The notes under the pieces: model-generated
Told to the model about the DNA's origin: nothing
The model's database searches: none
Seen by the model: only the letters and a program-made list of their open reading frames with translations
Part shown: piece by piece, positions 45,441 to 58,000 of the stretch
How the letters are laid out: each line of letters begins with the position of its first letter
Position numbering within the stretch: the first letter of the stretch is position 1
DNA from: Mesostigma viride
Lineage: Eukaryota > Streptophyta > Mesostigmatophyceae > Mesostigmatales > Mesostigmataceae
NCBI GenBank assembly: GCA_009746045.1
Contig: RPFO01001351.1
Span: 1 to 64,000 of the forward strand
DNA length: 64,000 nt
Direction of reading: 5' to 3'
Program-made: the position numbers and the translations under genes

Positions 45441-45965
45441 GGCAGGTGTTGCATGGACCAGTGAACCCAATGACACTTCATGGACCTGAAGTTTTGTGCA
45501 ATGTCTGAAATGATGATGATTAACATGCGCGCTTGTTTTCAGCCTCAACTGAGCACATCTGGCATGGGAAACTGCAAGAAATGTGGCGGAAATGCAAAAA
45601 ACGCACATTTTTGCTCACATTTGGTAGCGAGCTGTCAATGAATGAAGTACAACGGACCTGAATTTTTGTGCAATGTCTACAAGGATGATATTTAATATGC
45701 TTGCAAGTTTCCAGCCCCAACTGAGCACATCTTGTATGAAAACTGTCATGAAATGTGTCTAAAAAACGCGAAAAACGCACATTTTTGCTAGCATTTGGTG
45801 GCATTTTGTTACCAAATACAGTACGATGGACCTGATTTTTTGTGCCATGTCTACATTTATGATGTGCAATGTGATTGCAAATTTCCAGCCTCGACTGAAC
45901 ACATCTTCTATGGAAACTGCAAGGAGATGTGGTGAAACTGTGCGTTTTTGCTAGCATTTGGTGGC
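45440..45965. repeat. ~172-bp tandem repeat, about three diverged copies
   Basis: Landmarks gcctcaactgagcacatctgg (45542), gccccaactgagcacatcttg (45714) and gcctcgactgaacacatcttc (45887) are 172-173 bp apart. The sequence is unrelated by eye to the 173-bp satellite. Confidence 0.85.
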
Positions 45966-46289
45966 AGTTTGTCACCAAATGAGGTCAGATGACCATGGGA
46001 CCTGGTGCACAGTTGGTAGACATGAGCATTAGCCTACCTGCAAATAGCCAGGCCAGGAGCTCTTTATTTGCATACTAAATGATATTTGTTTATATTAATA
46101 TCTGGAAAGTTGCTAAAAATAGACATGCCAAAAATAGACCAACCGATGTTGGAAAATTCTGGAAAGTCAAATTCCTTCTACTGGTGTCCTGGACATGCTC
46201 CCTACCAATATCTAGCATGTTTGGACTCAATTTGCTCCATGCAGGGCTTATAAGGGCATTTTTTGGCACTTTCATACCGTTGTGATAGA

Positions 46290-46668
46290 TAGACCGTGGC
46301 CATGTACATGTACGCCTCCTAGAGGCACTATCCCAGCTAAGCCACGCGCTTTACTGTACATGTGTGCCTATGATGAGCCACACCCCAGATGATGCCCATC
46401 TTTATTTAGTTCTGTTGTCGGCCTATGCAGGGAGTAACTCTCTGCTGAGACGCCATGCCCTAGCTTCTTTGTATAGCTATGCTGATCTCCCCCCCCATGA
46501 CAGGCTCCCCCTTCGCTGGGCATAGCTTGAAGATCATGGGGATGCAAGTGCCCTGGTGCACCTAGAGCAAGGGTCCTTTACATCCCCACCCTTGCAGGAA
46601 GTAGCTTAGGATGTATGATAGGCCATATGCCCCCTCTCAAGGGCTATTAATAAAATTAAATTAAATTA
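46290..46668 (+). mobile_element. 3' end of ORF1-only LINE element with (TTAAA)-type tail
   Basis: It shares with elements A and B the block gcagggagtaactctctgctgag (about 46427), gatgcaagtgccctggtgcacc and cctctcaagggctat, then tails off in aataaaattaaattaaatta. Only the 3' UTR part is present. Confidence 0.65.
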
Positions 46669-46715
46669 TAACATGCCTCCGTGGGGAGGTCATGTAGCAC
46701 ATATTTCATGATGGA
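46669..46715 (-). mobile_element. Inverted 3'-end fragment of the same LINE family
   Basis: On the minus strand it reads atatgtgctacatgacctcc then ccacggaggcatg, the family's 3' hairpin with stem CCTCC/GGAGG and loop CCAC. It abuts the previous tail, so the two are tail to tail. Confidence 0.6.
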
Positions 46716-46787
46716 TGGGGTGGAGGAAGCCGCGTGATCGAACTATCCTAACTCTATCTAGAAAATCCTAACTACACAACTCATCAA

Positions 46788-47200
46788 AACGCCTCCTCCT
46801 CAAGGGCTATGTGCTACATATACTCCCAACGGAGTTATGTTACAATTCAATTCAATTCAATTCAATTCAATTCAATTCAATTCAATTCAATTCAATTCAA
46901 TTCAATTCAATTCAATTCAATTCAATTCAATTCAATTCAATTCAATTCAATTCAATTCAATTCAATTCAATTCAATTCAATTCAATTCAATTCAATTCAA
47001 TTCAATTCAATTCAATTCAATTCAATTCAATTCAATTCAATTCAATTCAATTCAATTCAATTCAATTCAATTCAATTCAATTCAATTCAATTCAATTCAA
47101 TTCAATTCAATTCAATTCAATTCAATTCAATTCAATTCAATTCAATTCAATTCAATTCAATTCAATTCAATTCAATTCAATTCAATTCAATTCAATTCAA
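46788..47200 (+). mobile_element. LINE 3' end with a (TTCAA)n tail of about 72 units
   Basis: cctcctcctcaagggctatgtgctacatat and the hairpin ACTCC-CAAC-GGAGT (46822-46835) lead directly into a pure 5-bp repeat from 46843 to 47200. The tail sequence differs from the TTAA and TTAAA tails of relatives. Confidence 0.75.
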
Positions 47201-49002
47201 TGTCCACTAACGAACCCTAAATAAATAGGCTTGGACGTAACACAGATCTCCTCACCTTCAGCGACATCGCAGCCCGGGTCCGGTTCCTTTAGCTGGTCAC
47301 TTAATAGACGACGACCTGACGCCAGCTCAGCAGCAGCATGCAATGCCGCAACCAGTGGCCCGACTACATCCGCCACAAGACCAGCCCCGAGAAGCCCCAT
47401 GTGTACTGGCGGGGCGGGCCATTATGTCAACAATTAACTGGGGAAGCCAGCCCCCGGGCTCCCCCGGGATAGAGCATTCAAACTAGTTGTCTATATGGGC
47501 TATTGAAGTTAATGGGATAGCTTAGGCATGACAGCACGTCATTAATTGGAACATGACATTAGCTCAGCATCCTAGTAACTTAGCTGCATCAGCTTGCCCC
47601 TTAGCCTACTTCTTGAGCCCACCTCACTCGTCTGCTATGCCGCGGCAGCCTACCTATTATTGTATTGCACCCACAGTTGCGCCTGCACCGTGATCAATGC
47701 GGAAAGATCTAGCGCTGTGTGGCCTGCCCACTTGCTTGTGGCAGTGAGAGAAGCTAGCGCATGCTAGTCAAGGGCGCCCTCCCTCCTTGTCGTGTATAGG
47801 GGTTGAAGGTTCCTTTATTTTGTATTGGCATGATTAATTAATTTCACTGATCTAGCTAGCTTCAATATGCGTAAATCACTATGGCAGCGCCTTGGGACCA
47901 ACCCGTATGGCTCCATAACATTGATCATGACAATCACGTTTTTGTTGAGAACTATAGTGTCTTAGTAGCTCACTTGCCTGCAGGCAAAGATACAGCAGAC
48001 CAGTATCAGTTCAGACTACAGAGTGAATAGGATGGAAATGAAGACAAGATGACCTGTCAGAACAACTGAAGTGCGCTGTCATAGCTCAGGCACGTGAGAT
48101 GCAAGCACAGGCATGCAGGAGGATAGGCGCGTCAAGAGAGCATGCATGGCGCACTAGACTTGGTTGAATAGATAACTTACTTGCCTGTCATTAAGCGCAA
48201 AGGCACGGGCTGGCCGGGGGCGAAGGGGCCAGATTTGAGTTATTAGCAAACAATTAAATAGCCAACAGTGCAAAATTTACAATTCTTTGAACAGAGGACT
48301 AGCTACTTAGTTTATAACGACACTTTTCCTGATTTGGTTTACTCGTTACAATTTACAAAAAAGGAACTCTTGTGAAGTGCACAGGGAAGGCAGCACACAA
48401 TACTTTATGCACCCACATTTGTTTCCTGCCGTGTTTTCCTGAGGGCATCTTCCTCCTGAATAATTGATAAGAGGATGTGCCGTGCCCCCTCCTTATTCAG
48501 CAGCTGATTGTATTCGGAGCATGACACATACTGCATGGCACGAGATGACAAAGCAGCATGGGATGGCAAGGTAGGCACAGCAGGCAGGCAGGTTCAGCCA
48601 GGTGGAGGGGGTGTAGTAATGCATGGTGATCAGTTTTGCACAGAGGCAGCAACAAGCAGTTGGGCTGACCACATACAAGATCCAACTTCTAACTTTCTCA
48701 ATAAATATTATTCATTACCCTACTTTGAATGTAACTTTCTCAACATATATACATGATCCTGCAGATGCATGTAACCTGATATATGCGCTGTCAAGTGTCA
48801 ACTTTTAAAAAGTACTTATTACATTCACTGTTCAGGGTGCATGCGGAATACCAACAACCACCCAGATGCGCCATCATGGGTGAGGTTCAACCGACCGAGA
48901 GCATGCTGCAGATTCATTGGGGTCTTGCGTGGTCATCACAATGTACTTACAGCAAGGGCCGGTTAGGCTACACTGATGCATTACCTGGGTAGATATCGCT
49001 CC
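47201..49002. other. Intergenic sequence left of HRQ1
   Basis: No coding region is supported. A minus-strand TGTAA (about 48946-48950) lies roughly 55 bases beyond the HRQ1 stop and could be a poly(A) signal of the green-algal type; this is an inference. Confidence 0.4.
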
Positions 49003-52000
49003 CTAGTCTTCCATCATGGCATCCAGGATAGCAGCAGTTCCATGGATGCTCAATGACAGAACCAACAACGCAGCTGCCGTGCATCGTGAGATTGCTAAGG
49101 CGTCCATGGCCAAGTGCACGTCTCCCATGCAATAACACACGTCCCCAACTCCATGGGGATGACTACACACCAATTGGAATCGCAACACAATGGATGCGTG
49201 GCACCTGCGGCTTACCTGGGTGCAGCCTGGGCAGCCTTCAGGGATGGAGCACTTGCACGCTGTCAACAGCTCCACCGCTGCTTGGAGGAGGCCCGAGAAC
49301 ATTGGTGCAATCTGGGGACGCACGCGCAGGCACACGAGCCGTGTTGGTCCATACTTCACTACACGGGGTCCATAAATACTCGCGTTTATTGTATTGCAGG
49401 CACATGAACCACGTGTTGCGACAATGGGTCAGCACACGCTGCCCCCACAACGTATGTGTAAAGGCAGGCATGCTTCATGCACTTGTATCCATCCCTGCCC
49501 AACAGCAGGCAGAAGACATCACCACTGCTCGCTGGTTCCTCCCATCAGCGCTGCTTTAGTCCCTAGCCCATTCATTGCGCCGCTAGCCAGCCACATGTGA
49601 CAACAAGGGCAAAACCATTCTATTGCGGACATACTTTATGCCAATTCCTTGTTTGCTTGTCTTATGCTCACAACCACATGCAAGCGTGCCCAAGCAGACG
49701 GCAGAGCAGGGCTAAGCGAAGCACATGGGGCAACGTCCGTTCCTCACCCAGAGCATGATGGATGCGTGAAGTTCCGGAAAGGGAGGCCTAAGCGCCCCCG
49801 CTTGGCTGCCTAAGCCCATATGATGTCCCCAACGGCAACCTGGACCACCCTGCATTGTCAGCACAAGCAGGAGCCCAGGGACCCTGCAGCAGAGCTGGCT
49901 CTTTCCCGGGACTCCGCCACTTTCATGTTTGCCTAGCCTTGCCGCAGGCGTGACTTCACCGGGCTGAGGTGATATTGTACAACCCCGCACAGCGCAGCAG
50001 AGCCCTCACACACCCACATTCACCAATTCCCACCCCAGTAGCCACATCCACGAGACTAAGCCAAAGCGGACGCAAGCATGCCCCACAAATGGGCAGATGT
50101 GTCTCACCATGGCCCCACCGGCCATCCTGACCCCCACCCCCTCACCTGCGCGGCCAGGCCCACGCCCCCACTCTGATTGTCGTACAGCAGCAGCCGGTGC
50201 GGACGGTAGCGCGCCTCGTCCGGGTGGGCGCATTCGGTCTTGACGTCGCGCAGGTCGCAGATTAAGTACCTGGCAAGATGGGGGTGCGCAACGCGAAAGC
50301 ACAGCCTTCTCACTTCGTCGGCCAGGAGGACCAAGGGATGGCTGGGTGGATTGTCTTTGGGGTCGCAGGCATGGCATGAGGACTGAACACTATTAAGTAA
50401 ACGGGCGTGGAAGATAGTGGGACAACAGGGACGATACGAGATTAAGTCTACTCGTAGGTCATGCCAATGTGTGGGATGATGAAAGGGCCGATGGTAAAAG
50501 TCTATGACCGGTCAGCCTTGTTGCATATGAATGGCGCAGAGCCCGACACTGCGACACATGTACAACCGGGGGAGCCACCCGGACGTCTCAACCCCCCAGC
50601 ACGTCCCCATGAGAACGTGGGTCATTGTGGGTCGTTGACTGTATAGGCGCCGTCCACGTGTGGCCCCCTGCGCGGCTGAAGTGGTGCCTTGTCACCCTCA
50701 ATAGAGACCATGCTCAAGCACACGCCGGCGCAGCACGCGAGTGACACCCAGTAAACAAAAATAGAACCACGTCAGGTGGCGGGCTTGACTAGGAGCTAGC
50801 AGGGCCCAGTTTTGATGACGTTGGTTGCTGCTACAAACCCCACCCCACCTGGCCACCCTCAAAATCCCCACCACACAAACACCCCCTGCGGCGCGAGCCA
50901 ACAAGCCCCCCCGTAGAGCGTGCCAGACCATGGGGCGGCATCCCCCATCCTCGGGGCGTACAAGGGCAGCACGTGCAGCAGCGCGTGGTTGGCCGCGTGC
51001 ACCGACGCGCGGAAGCTGATGCCGCGCGTGCCCAGCGTGGCCTCCCAAGCGAGCGCTGTGGCGTTGGGGATGCGGATGAATGCGGCCTGGGGTGCAGGGT
51101 AGGAGCGTGGGGTAGAGGTGCAGTGGCCAGACACATACCGATGCAGGCAGATGCAGCAGTGGTTCAAAAATCGAAGTTGCCACCTCCCCATTGTAGCCTA
51201 GCGAGGTTGCCTGTTGGTACCAGAAGCCGGCAGCACCAGTCTCAATAAAGGTAATGCCATGGCGTGGCATCGCCCCTCTGAGCCACCACGAGAGCCCAAG
51301 CCGCTGGCAAGGCAGAAGAGGGCACGAGGAGCCGCCAGGTATGAGGCCCCAGAGCCATGACAGAAAGAAAGCTCATCGCCGCCGTAGTAAGTATGATGGG
51401 TTTGACAAAAGCTGACCAGGGCAAACAACCAACCTAACCGTTCCGACATACCATTGTTCCTCGCCGGTCAAGCCTGCTCTATCCTCCTCGAGGTGCATGT
51501 CCTCTGCACCCGTGGGTGGGCCCTCAACCGGATCCCTGAGCAGCTGCATTGGAGGATAATAACAACAGACAAGATGAGCCGTTCTCGCCCCCCAGATTCG
51601 GCTGTAACAAAGAGTTACCACTCTCACATCGTCTTGCATTCCCACCAACCCATCTGCACAAGCGTCTGTGACCCAATGACAACGCACTGTAACCCGATAA
51701 ACCGACGAGTGCTGACTACACGCGCATTTGCAGAGGTGCACACTCCCAGACATGCAAGTCATTCATCCCATCATAACCAATATAATACAGTCATCCATCC
51801 CATCATAACCAATATAATACAGTAATCCATCCCATCATAACCAATATAATACAGTCATCCATCCCATCATAACCAATATACTACAGTCATCCATCCCATC
51901 ATAACCAATATAATACAGTCATCCATCCCATCATCACCAACATAATACAGTCATCCATCCCATCATCACCAATATAATACAGTCATCCATCCCATCATAA

Positions 52001-55000
52001 CCAATATAATACAGTCATCCATCCCATCATCACCAACATAATACAGTCATCCATCCCATCATAACCAATATAATACAGTCATCCATCCCATCATAACCAA
52101 TATAATACAGTCATCCATCCCATCATCACCAACATAATATAGTCATCCATCCCATCATAACCAATATAATACAGTCATCCATCCCATCATCACCAACATA
52201 ATACAGTCATCCATCCCATCATAACCAATATAATACAGTCATCCATCCCATCATCACCAACATAATACAGTCATCCATCCCATCATCACCAACATAATAC
52301 AGTCATCCATCCCATCATAACCAATATAATACAGTCATCCATCCCATCATCACCAACATAATACAGTCATCCATCCCATCATAACCAATATAATACAGTC
52401 ATCCATCCCATCATCACCAACATAATACAGTCATCCATCCCATCATAACCAATATAATACAGTCATCCATCCCATCATCACCAACATAATACAGTCATCC
52501 ATCCCATCATAACCAATATAATACAGTCATCCATCCCATCATCACCAACATAATACAGTCATCCATCCCATCATCACCAACATAATACAGTCATCCATCC
52601 CATCATAACCAATATAATACAGTCATCCATCCCATCATCACCAACATAATACAGTCATCCATCCCATCATAACCAATATAATACAGTCATCCATCCCATC
52701 ATCACCAACATAATACAGTCATCCATCCCATCATAACCAATATAATACAGTCATCCATCCCATCATCACCCGACCCAGCGTCTTCCATATTGAGACATGG
52801 GCTGTTTTGAGAGCCTATTTGAAGCCCCTCCTCCCCTGTCCCACCAACTCCGAAACTTGCTTACCTTTGTGAGCATCTCCACGGGCGGAAGGAAGAGGTC
52901 AACCGTGTCAAAGGGCTGAGACGACCCGCGACGCAGTGGGGGGAGGATGGCCGCGTATGCCCCGCCAACACAAGGATGCCACGAGGGTGGTGGATTGCAT
53001 GGGGACAACGAACGGGTTAACATGTCACCCGATCATACACTAGTGACGGCACACATCAAGCTTCAGTCACCGCTTGAAACTGCGCACAAACGCATGCCTG
53101 AAAAGGTCAACGGCAAGGTCTGGCGGCGCAAACCACATCAAGCGGCCGTATACGGAACCCAACGCGCTTCCGTGTCCACGTCTCGCGTCCCATACGCCGT
53201 GTGTGCCCAGTAGTAACATACCCGCCCAGCCACGTCTCCTGCGGTACGTATGACACGATGCTCTGCTGTGAACAACCCGAAGCGCCACAGGACACATTGA
53301 AGGAGCCCATAGGCTGCGCATGCGGTTGTGCCCTGAGCAGCCCACACAGATTTCATGCCTGCAGGCTTCGCCACCTCCAGCCCCATGCCCCAGAGGATGC
53401 CCACTGGTAGCGCTAGCCAAAAGGGAAGACGGTTATGCCGTCTCTTCCACTCATGGCCATCAATTCCAATATTCCACACACACCATGCGCGCATGTGTGC
53501 ATGCCCCCGTTTGCCACGTCACCAACGTGACCCCACCCCATGGTAGCATCGCGGACAACGCGCATACCTCGTGCGTCTTCTTCCAAAAGCGCCGGAAACC
53601 GATCACCCTGGTGGTCACCCTGGCCTCTGTGTACTGTGCAGAGGTGCTGGGCCAGCGCGGGTTGGCGCGATTGGTTGGGTACGCCTGGCAAACGCACGTT
53701 GCAAAGGAGCATAAGAAGAAAAGAGTGTGGGCGTCTGGTGAGGTGCCCAGCTGCAGGAACGTGGCGGTACGGAAGGGTGGGGGCCATTGGGGGGCCATCC
53801 CATGTCGGGTACAGTTGGCGGACGCAAGACCTGCTTTGTTTGCAAGATGCAAGGCCGGAGGGGGACCACCAAGTCACTGGAAAATTGAAAACGAACATAT
53901 GCAGACGGCAAGAGGTGGTGATGGAGGCGATTGGAAATGGGGCTGGCGGAGCACAACAAAGGGCATGAAGAAGCTGCAACGAGCTCATTCAACGATTGAC
54001 ACTGCTTCTAGGTTCTTCATGGGGGAGAAAGCCAAACGCACACACACACATTTTCCCACGCCATCATCGCAAGCATGTAGGCAGGGTGACCACACCTTTG
54101 ATGCAAGAGCGAATCCGACAACGTTGTCAAGCCAAACCAAGGGGTGGGGCACGATGCACACACTACTATATGCTACTATATGCTACTATATGCTACCTCC
54201 CTGAGCATACAGCGCCTCAACACACACAAGCACGGGCAAACGGCAAGCTATAACAGCTTTACTAACATTAAAGGGGTCTACATGCTGCCCTGACACGTGC
54301 AGCGATCCACTTGGCCAGCGACAGCCCACGGATACGTGCGCATGCAACGCGGCACCCACCAGCGCACCCCCCACAATGTCAACGTCTGTAAAGTCTCGTG
54401 TCCGCGTGTAGTACTTGACATCGGCACGCCGCACCGTGGCCACCTGCAGGGAGGGTGAAGGTTGCCGGGAACAGAGATTGATGCCATTGTGTGGGTCAGG
54501 TGAGGCAGGTGGCGGCAATTGGGCCGAGGGGAGAACGCGGGGCAGGTGGGTGTAGAGGGGCAGACGGGAATGGCGGGGGGATGGGAGTAGAGGGGCGGAC
54601 GGGAATGGCGGGGGGATGGGAGAAGAGGTGCAGACGAAAATGGCGGGGGGATGGGAACGGAGAAGGGATGGGAGCAGACGGGGGGCAGAGGGGGAAGGTC
54701 TCGGCCCACATGACCCCGTGCTTGTCCTCACCAATGCTTGCCAAGCAATGACCGCGAACCGGGAGCTTTGGCCCGCCATGGGTGGGATCGAGAGGTGAGC
54801 TGTGGAATTGGCGGTAACACAAGGGCTCCATATGCTGATTCATCGCGGATAACATCATGGGACATTGCCAGCGACAGCACCACCCTAATCTTAAGTCAGC
54901 ATGATGACACGAGGTACCCAGTAAGCCTTTTGCTATGACCAATCATGAATAGGGCAGCGATGGTCCAATGGACCAGGGAGAAAGATGGGGCTTCTAGGTA

Positions 55001-58000
55001 ATCCAATCAAGCGAAGCAAGCCAAGCATCTAGCAAGTACGGGCCAGCAAGCTCTCAGGAAAGGGAGCAGCCGTACGCAAGCCATGCCATATGGGTGGGAG
55101 GGCCCCATGAGGGGAGGGCCCCACTCGTGGAAGGTCACCACGCATAGTCCAGGTTGTCCCTGACATGTGCCCACAAGAACCAAGGCCTGACCTCCCAAGG
55201 CATGCCGGCACTTGAAACATGAGATGAATGGGATGCATGGACATTTGGAAGGATCCTTCGAGCCAACCTTATCTACAACTTCTGGTTTACTGCTCGACAA
55301 ACACAAAATTTTGTTTGTGCAGCCTAATGACAACAGACACAAGAATGTGTGCAGCATGCTTAAGCCTAGAACATGCATGTAGGGTGTGTGCGCGCTTGTG
55401 AAACACTCCCATGGCCACACACTACCCTGGGCAGATGGACAGCTGATTCCTACCAGCTGTCACCGCGCACCGTGCCGTTATCTATGCTCAATGTGCCCCG
55501 CTTGGTGGGTGGTCCCCCCCCACGGCCCCATGTGGCGGGCGGTGCGGGCGGCGGGTGTACCTTGGTCTCCAGGTTGACCGACTTGCATAAGTACGACAGG
55601 CCCTGGTGCAGGTACACCGCGCCGTCGTACACCTGTCGCAGCGTCGGCGCGAGTCGTGTGACCAGATGGTTCCCCCAATACAAGCGCAGGTGAAGACATG
55701 TGCGTGGGCGTGCGCATCAGGCATGGGACAGGTTTTCGCATCAAAGAAAGTCAGGGTCGTGGACAACGAATGCTCGTGTGTGGCTCCCACCCTGCCACAA
55801 CCTGCAGACCACTCGTGGCAGAGTCATGGCAGCATTGCATCCCGCTGCATTGCCAGGGCGGCGAGCTGCTGGCAGACAGTCGTGGCAAATGCTGAAGGCA
55901 TTAAGAACGTCCGAGCGCTCGTGTGTCCACTGACGGTCCACTACTAACACCCGCTTCATCATGATGTCCCATTCACGCCAAGTGTCCTCCAACATGGGCG
56001 GATAACCATCCCCACCTGATACAGATGCCGGAGCCAACCACTGTGCCCTCTCCTTTTGCCTCACCTCGAAGAATGCCTTGCTGGCCTCCACCTCCTCAAT
56101 CTGGCGCCCCGTGTCCTCGCACACCACCACGTACTTGTCGGCGTCGATCATGCGGATGCTCACGCCCTGGGAGGGGTAAGGCTGTCAGCAGAAACACAAG
56201 CACAGAAACAAGGAATTAAATTGACACCAACCTTAAACCTTAAACCCTGAACCCTTAACCCTACACCCTACACCCTGATTCCTAAACCTTAAACCCTTAA
56301 GCGTGAGAGGGGATGCGAAATGTGCCCTTTCATACATAAATTCTGTTCATACCTAAATTCAGGTAAAACGAAATGCAACGCCTCGTTGGGGACCTCGCAT
56401 GGCAACACGTGCATGTCCAGTGCTGCCGAAACCCTGTCCATTTTCCAAAACCAAATCACTCAAGCAGCCTGTCTCACCTTCCCTTTCCTTGACAGAACAT
56501 CTAATTTATAGTGCATATGCAAGAAACAGTTATCCCAGGCCACGGGCTATGCATTTCCCACCTCCTCGCCAATGTAGTGTAGCCCCACATCGGTGGCGGC
56601 GTGGGTCGGGTCGGGCGCCAGTGTGGACGCGGCCAGCAGCTCCCGCACTGCAGCGTCGTAGCCTGGAGAGGGGTTCAAGTCGCAGGTGGGAGGGCGGATG
56701 CATCAATGTTGATGCCAGTGGTCGTCAACAGAAGCAGGGGAGAGCCGATGGAGACGAGACCCCCTTTCCAAAGACATCAACAGTACAGGCAGCAGCATGA
56801 CACCACCAACCATTGACAACAGGCTTGTGTTATTCTCCCCCTTGCCACTGGCGGTCCCCTTGCCACTGGCGGTCGCCCTAGAACTATCACGCCCAGAATC
56901 CCACCATCATCACAGCGCACGCGGGGTATGTAGAGCCCCCCCAGAGATCTGGGTGACCAAAGCGGGCCATCACGCGCACCAGAGCGGGCCACCCGGATGA
57001 TCATCACAACTGGACCGGGGATGCTTGTTGTGCGCATCCGGAGTGCAGATACCTGGCGTGCCTGTCCCGAAGACAGCCCATCACGGCCTACCCGCTAGCA
57101 GGATATGTGCGGCAAGCAAGTAGCGCGGCATGCATTACACTGTCAAATGGTCTACCCACCTGGCCCGAAACAGCGACCAAGTACCCACCTGATCTGAAAC
57201 AGGGACAAACCACCCACCGGACCCGAAATAGTCGCGGTCATGCTCCGCCACCAGCGGGTTCTCAGCAGCAGCAGCCGGCAGGTGCTGACTCAGCACCTTG
57301 GCGTTGTGGGCATCCACGTGTGTGTGCTCGATCTGCGGCAAGCGAGGCAGTGCCGTGCCGTATCCAAGCAGAACGATGTCAGCCATGATGATGCAAGTGG
57401 TTCACAGGGTTGCGCAAGATGTGATGCACAGGGCTGAAGTTTGATGACTCACCCTCAACGTGCTCCTTCAAAAGTTTGCACCCATGCAACGAATAAATGA
57501 CCGGCAAAAAATAGCTGACAAAAGGCGTTTTCTATGTGTGCAAGCATAAGACCGATGTTTCCACTGTGGTCTCCCGGGCGTTTCCCCGTAGGCCGTATGC
57601 ATGTAGCCAGGCGCAAATTTTGTATTGCAGGCGCACATGTGTGATTGCAGTGGCCTCCTCCTGTTCCCTCCCTGCTTCCCCCCCCCCCCCCCCTTCCCCC
57701 CCCCTTCCCCCCCCCTTCCCCCCCCCCCCCCTTCCCCCCCCTTCCCCCCCCCTTCCCCCCCCCCCCCCCCTTCCCCCCCCCTTCCCCCCCCCTTCCCCCC
57801 CCCTTCCCCCCCCCCCCCCCTTTAAAGATGTGCTCTTTATTGCATTGTTCTGGGTGCATTGAAAATAACTTGGGTTGCTTCTGCTGTACCTCACCCGAAG
57901 CTGAGGGCATGCTGTGAGCAGGCACATGGCTGCAAATCAGCACAGCAAGTGTGGCTGTTGAGGGGAGGCGCAAACGCTCGGAGCGACGCGACACTTGGTC

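Noticed and set aside
46809-47224. Three overlapping ORFs with repeating QFNSI residues
   Set aside because: Translation of the (TTCAA)n microsatellite in all forward frames.
53320-54204. 294-codon plus-strand ORF
   Set aside because: It lies opposite HRQ1 exon 53626-53568 and its introns, with no recognisable domain; a shadow frame.
57536-57917. Proline-rich ORFs
   Set aside because: Translation of the C-rich tract in an HRQ1 intron.
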